Shown here in pieces: positions 33,101 through 35,135 of a stretch of DNA of 35,135 nt. Numbering within the stretch: position 1 is the first letter of the stretch; every line of letters starts with the position of its first letter. A program made the position numbers and the translations under genes. The DNA is from a virus, in IMG/VR virus record IMGVR_UViG_3300031957_000570, positions 1 through 35,135 of that record, one strand, 5' to 3'. The notes under the pieces were generated by a model. The model ran no database searches. It saw only the letters and a list, made by a program, of their open reading frames with translations, and had not been told where the DNA came from.

Positions 33101-35135
33101 TGTTTCCCAAAGGTTGGTAGAATATATCTTGAAGATGGTGCAAGTGCGGCTTATACTTCTAAGTTAGGTGCAGGGTTTTACTTTGATGGTGATAATTCAG
33201 ATGCTATACAAGAAGGTAGATTCTTAGATGCGGCTGGTGTAGCCTATGCTACTATACACGAATGGGCTAACGCTACTGGGTTATACACTCAAAGCACTGC
33301 TGGTGATTTTCAAATATCAGCCTACATATCTAATGACCCTAACTTTGATAATAGTAATTTAGTGCAAGATGGAAGCACTGTAAACGATAGATTATTTCAG
33401 TCTATGGATGGTGTCACTCACGATTATCAACTTGGTACACAATATGCCAGCACAAGGGCAATGGTAGAGATACCAGTATTCCCTAAACAATTCTTTGACC
33501 ATACTGCCGAGGCTATATTCCCCGGCCCTGATAACAGTATGAAGTTGCATATTGATGCAACCTATACAGCCCACACTTGGAATCCTTCTCCTGTAGGTCG
33601 CAGGGCTGATGACATAGAAGTATCTGACAAGTCAGCATATTCAGCGTATTCATATATTGTAAAAAATAAGGATTATGTAAAATCAGCGACTATTACTAAG
33701 GTAGAAGAAGTTAGTAATTATTTACGACTTTTTGTTTCACATCCAAAAATGTTCCCTGATGGTTCAGGTGAGCAACACTTTGGTAATTTGGAAGCAAGAA
33801 AAACAAGGCGTAGAGTATTTTTGAGTACAGGTGATTGGGGTGTGTATGACAATACTCCATCGTCTAACGGTTATATCGCCATTCCATTAAATGCAACTGG
33901 TAAGTATAGTAAAGGACTTACTGAAACATTTAGACAGAATGCCACAGTAGGTACTAAAATCCATATTGGTGCTGGAATCATTAACGAAACATTAGTTCCT
34001 ATAGCATCTGATTTAGACACACCATCATCTGATTACGAAGGTCGCTCACCGTTCTATTATGACAGTGCAAACATGCAAACACAAGGTGGTAACCTTGACT
34101 ATGGATTACGGCAATATGCAAGTGCTGTGGAGTTTAAGGCTGGCCCGTTAGCAAATCCTCATGCCTCTCGTATAGAAAATAAAAGAGCAAGTGCTAAAAT
34201 TGTAAATGTAACAAGCATGGTAACTTCAGGTGTGACTCATTTAATGATTACTTTAGATGATGCAAGTATGTTTCCTGATATAGAATTATCATCAACACTC
34301 GGTGGTTTTGAAGCAGGTGATAAAATATATGTTGGAGAAATAGGTACTGCTACTGCTGTAGAATGTTACTATCTCGGTAGGGATTTATTGGCTCAAGCAG
34401 TAGGTAAGGAAAATACTATTCTTGCTGTTTTACCGGGTAATACTTCTGTAACATTAAATGATTTAATTGGAGTTGATTTTACTTTACTAAGAGCAGGTCA
34501 TACCTTAAAAGCAATTTCCGACCCTGCTAATGCATTAGGTACATACGAATTACAATTAAACACATTCCTTCCTCCTACAGCAGAAAAATGGGCACCGAGT
34601 GTTGCAAGCAGTGCAGGTACAGTTACAGAGTTTAACATAGCACCCACTACTGCTACAAGAATTGCAAATGCAAATACCATCGGATTAAACATAAGAAAAG
34701 GCGATAAATTATTTGGTTTGGCTGGCTCTAACTATACATACATAGGTGAAGTATCTGAAGTACAAGACCCTACTTATTCTTTTGATAGTAAAATTATAGA
34801 TTCTACTTGCGATACAGACCACACATCAGGCAGTGGCACTACATTTGGTGATAATCCTAAAATTATAAAATGTGATTCAACAGCAAGGTTTCATGTAGGT
34901 ATGCTTGTAACTGGCACTGGTATTCCTTCAGGTAGTACCGTAAGAATTACAGCAATTAATTCATCAACTTTATTCACTGTAAGTCATGATACCGATGCCA
35001 CAAATAACAATCAATCACTTACATTTACCGGAGATACAAGAATTAAACTTACTGCCGCAAACACTGGTGCTATTGCTACTAATCAAACTATAGTAATAGG
35101 TGCAGGTAGTGTAATGCAAGATGACCAAGATGCTA
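30110..35135 (+). CDS. giant tail fibre/spike-like protein, 3' partial
   Basis: The ATG at 30110 opens a frame that has no stop to the window end, giving at least 1675 residues. Residues about 58-245 look like a LamG/concanavalin-type jelly roll: FIIETWVIPDCGGIIASRDG, LYHVVAGLSKGSVFLAINGE, VYIGGQGGQFRGAIEAIHM, then ALYRFEEPID. Such domains bind glycans or surface proteins, which suits host recognition. The rest is Thr/Ser/Asn/Gly-rich β sequence with no catalytic motif I recognise. Near the end the module GTGIPSGSTVRITAI recurs from the distal tail protein. No SD is obvious at the start. It probably forms the tail tip, spike or fibre. Confidence 0.75.
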   Translation, partial: MVAIGRSSHAYFFDGVSDSIIIPQGRFRKTGTTNPQGNKVSINTLDSSDDRTNINRKNDSEFIIETWVIPDCGGIIASRDGQFTLEIGTVDTPGPAVFTIATESMQGQSLVKLTTAFDVTTRWDGIVYPQQEHAGMHFSYNRYDSSAYNEATNLNFNNRPLYHVVAGLSKGSVFLAINGETVASQTVSEDVYVARSTSHVYIGGQGGQFRGAIEAIHMTNDYDEEMALPHIPVKGNHTAALYRFEEPIDIIEESYSFSAFTAASNGTTTTLTIPAADAQALIARLTGKAYDSTSPTTDFRATPYSMGNYKLTDYFTSPTSPTTIATAHTPYNLLINPGAVNRNSHKPNQSPPERVRLHSINGSSGVITVSSIHVDFINGTNGLRGVLHSRTADVDNYFVVVGADLLIDNGTGKPYQPPHYGTQIFDKTGQMTIDESNFENHGFVYSSRMATTTSDPNNPFAVNWPATIDELFQIGHSGRHVYSHITGHDYMRRFPKPTDLILDQQIDGSADIVEMVYDNSTKSIKDMFTMNSLVDFYNPAINAPIVRIKNTSSVATIVNNGLPAAQRELIAIGGSGFDYAPFALKGPVPEYGDINDTTRLYHLVPETKSRVALLHLPALKASHDYAPFVEIHYNAIDLTGASMGVSGPMLMVEKTVPASSHLISGSTRILDVITTDLANATLYSPGGIVTIGSAIDGFGASLEDSHTLLGDNTGGQENDSELDYSTTPVLYTPDNDATAIPASPPKAIARSHNSGVHESVYHKLCIEPRTSTAQNSKTDSDNIGNFTLQPLTEKSGTGVFDIGPTSSSTSHFEIFDIIDNIRIYDEVGVYCKLFVQPSNKLRSNQLSSINTSEADTIPNIAGILTLMSRCRIRGVRTTEDTERNANITTVLGKGIADSFVNENVTAIGSGSPDSHILKEIEPNAPVVTVNLGGPGQGAVNTKPTFDPSPLMRLPGSTRRNCVVQAVFIDTTDALTHNTLSVTPLNNASPDMQSWGTICFPKVGRIYLEDGASAAYTSKLGAGFYFDGDNSDAIQEGRFLDAAGVAYATIHEWANATGLYTQSTAGDFQISAYISNDPNFDNSNLVQDGSTVNDRLFQSMDGVTHDYQLGTQYASTRAMVEIPVFPKQFFDHTAEAIFPGPDNSMKLHIDATYTAHTWNPSPVGRRADDIEVSDKSAYSAYSYIVKNKDYVKSATITKVEEVSNYLRLFVSHPKMFPDGSGEQHFGNLEARKTRRRVFLSTGDWGVYDNTPSSNGYIAIPLNATGKYSKGLTETFRQNATVGTKIHIGAGIINETLVPIASDLDTPSSDYEGRSPFYYDSANMQTQGGNLDYGLRQYASAVEFKAGPLANPHASRIENKRASAKIVNVTSMVTSGVTHLMITLDDASMFPDIELSSTLGGFEAGDKIYVGEIGTATAVECYYLGRDLLAQAVGKENTILAVLPGNTSVTLNDLIGVDFTLLRAGHTLKAISDPANALGTYELQLNTFLPPTAEKWAPSVASSAGTVTEFNIAPTTATRIANANTIGLNIRKGDKLFGLAGSNYTYIGEVSEVQDPTYSFDSKIIDSTCDTDHTSGSGTTFGDNPKIIKCDSTARFHVGMLVTGTGIPSGSTVRITAINSSTLFTVSHDTDATNNNQSLTFTGDTRIKLTAANTGAIATNQTIVIGAGSVMQDDQDA

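Overview
The window is a late (virion assembly) gene block of a tailed, HK97-fold dsDNA virus (Caudoviricetes). Every supported gene lies on the + strand. Genes are packed end to end with ATGA/TGATG overlaps or gaps under about 40 bases, and most starts follow a GAGGTGA-like Shine-Dalgarno sequence (SD). No tRNA, rRNA, CRISPR array, integrase or insertion sequence was seen, and no gap exceeds 300 bases. The host looks archaeal and probably marine, for example a marine group II euryarchaeal virus of the 'magrovirus' kind. This is inferred from an archaeal-style TATA box at leaderless spacing before the protease gene, abundant zinc ribbons in virion proteins, and a DNA-ligase-like domain in the late block. 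It is not proven by the sequence.

Layout. (1) 1-5037: three long, low-complexity proteins of unknown function, the first truncated by the window edge and very Arg-rich. (2) 5042-9755: packaging genes, namely large terminase, a 46-aa basic protein, a protein ending in a LAGLIDADG endonuclease domain, and a portal carrying two zinc-binding insertions. (3) 9748-16750: three small portal-proximal proteins, then a 1924-aa protein with a DNA-ligase-like fold near its C-terminus whose catalytic residues look eroded. (4) 16758-19285: TATA promoter, prohead protease fused to scaffold (with an internal SD and ATG for scaffold alone), and major capsid protein. (5) 19321-23918: small capsid and neck proteins, including HeH/SAP-like and zinc-ribbon proteins, and a long head-tail adaptor candidate. 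(6) 23921-30105: tail terminator, long major tail protein, SAP-domain protein, a tail assembly chaperone pair with a likely -1 frameshift, a short tape measure built of 37-residue repeats, and a distal tail candidate. (7) 30110-end: a tail fibre/spike-like giant with an N-terminal LamG-like domain, open to the window edge.

How it works together. Terminase and portal package DNA into a procapsid built from the capsid protein and scaffold and matured by the protease. The neck proteins close the head, and the tail is assembled around the tape measure by the chaperones. Two cross-gene patterns stand out. Short L-L-K or L-L-T-K motifs sit at domain boundaries in many of these proteins: both ends of the protease domain, the capsid N-arm, both flanks of the ligase-like domain, and before zinc fingers. 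They could mark maturation cleavage sites. Second, a Trp-containing C-terminal motif is shared by the scaffold and a portal-proximal coiled-coil protein.
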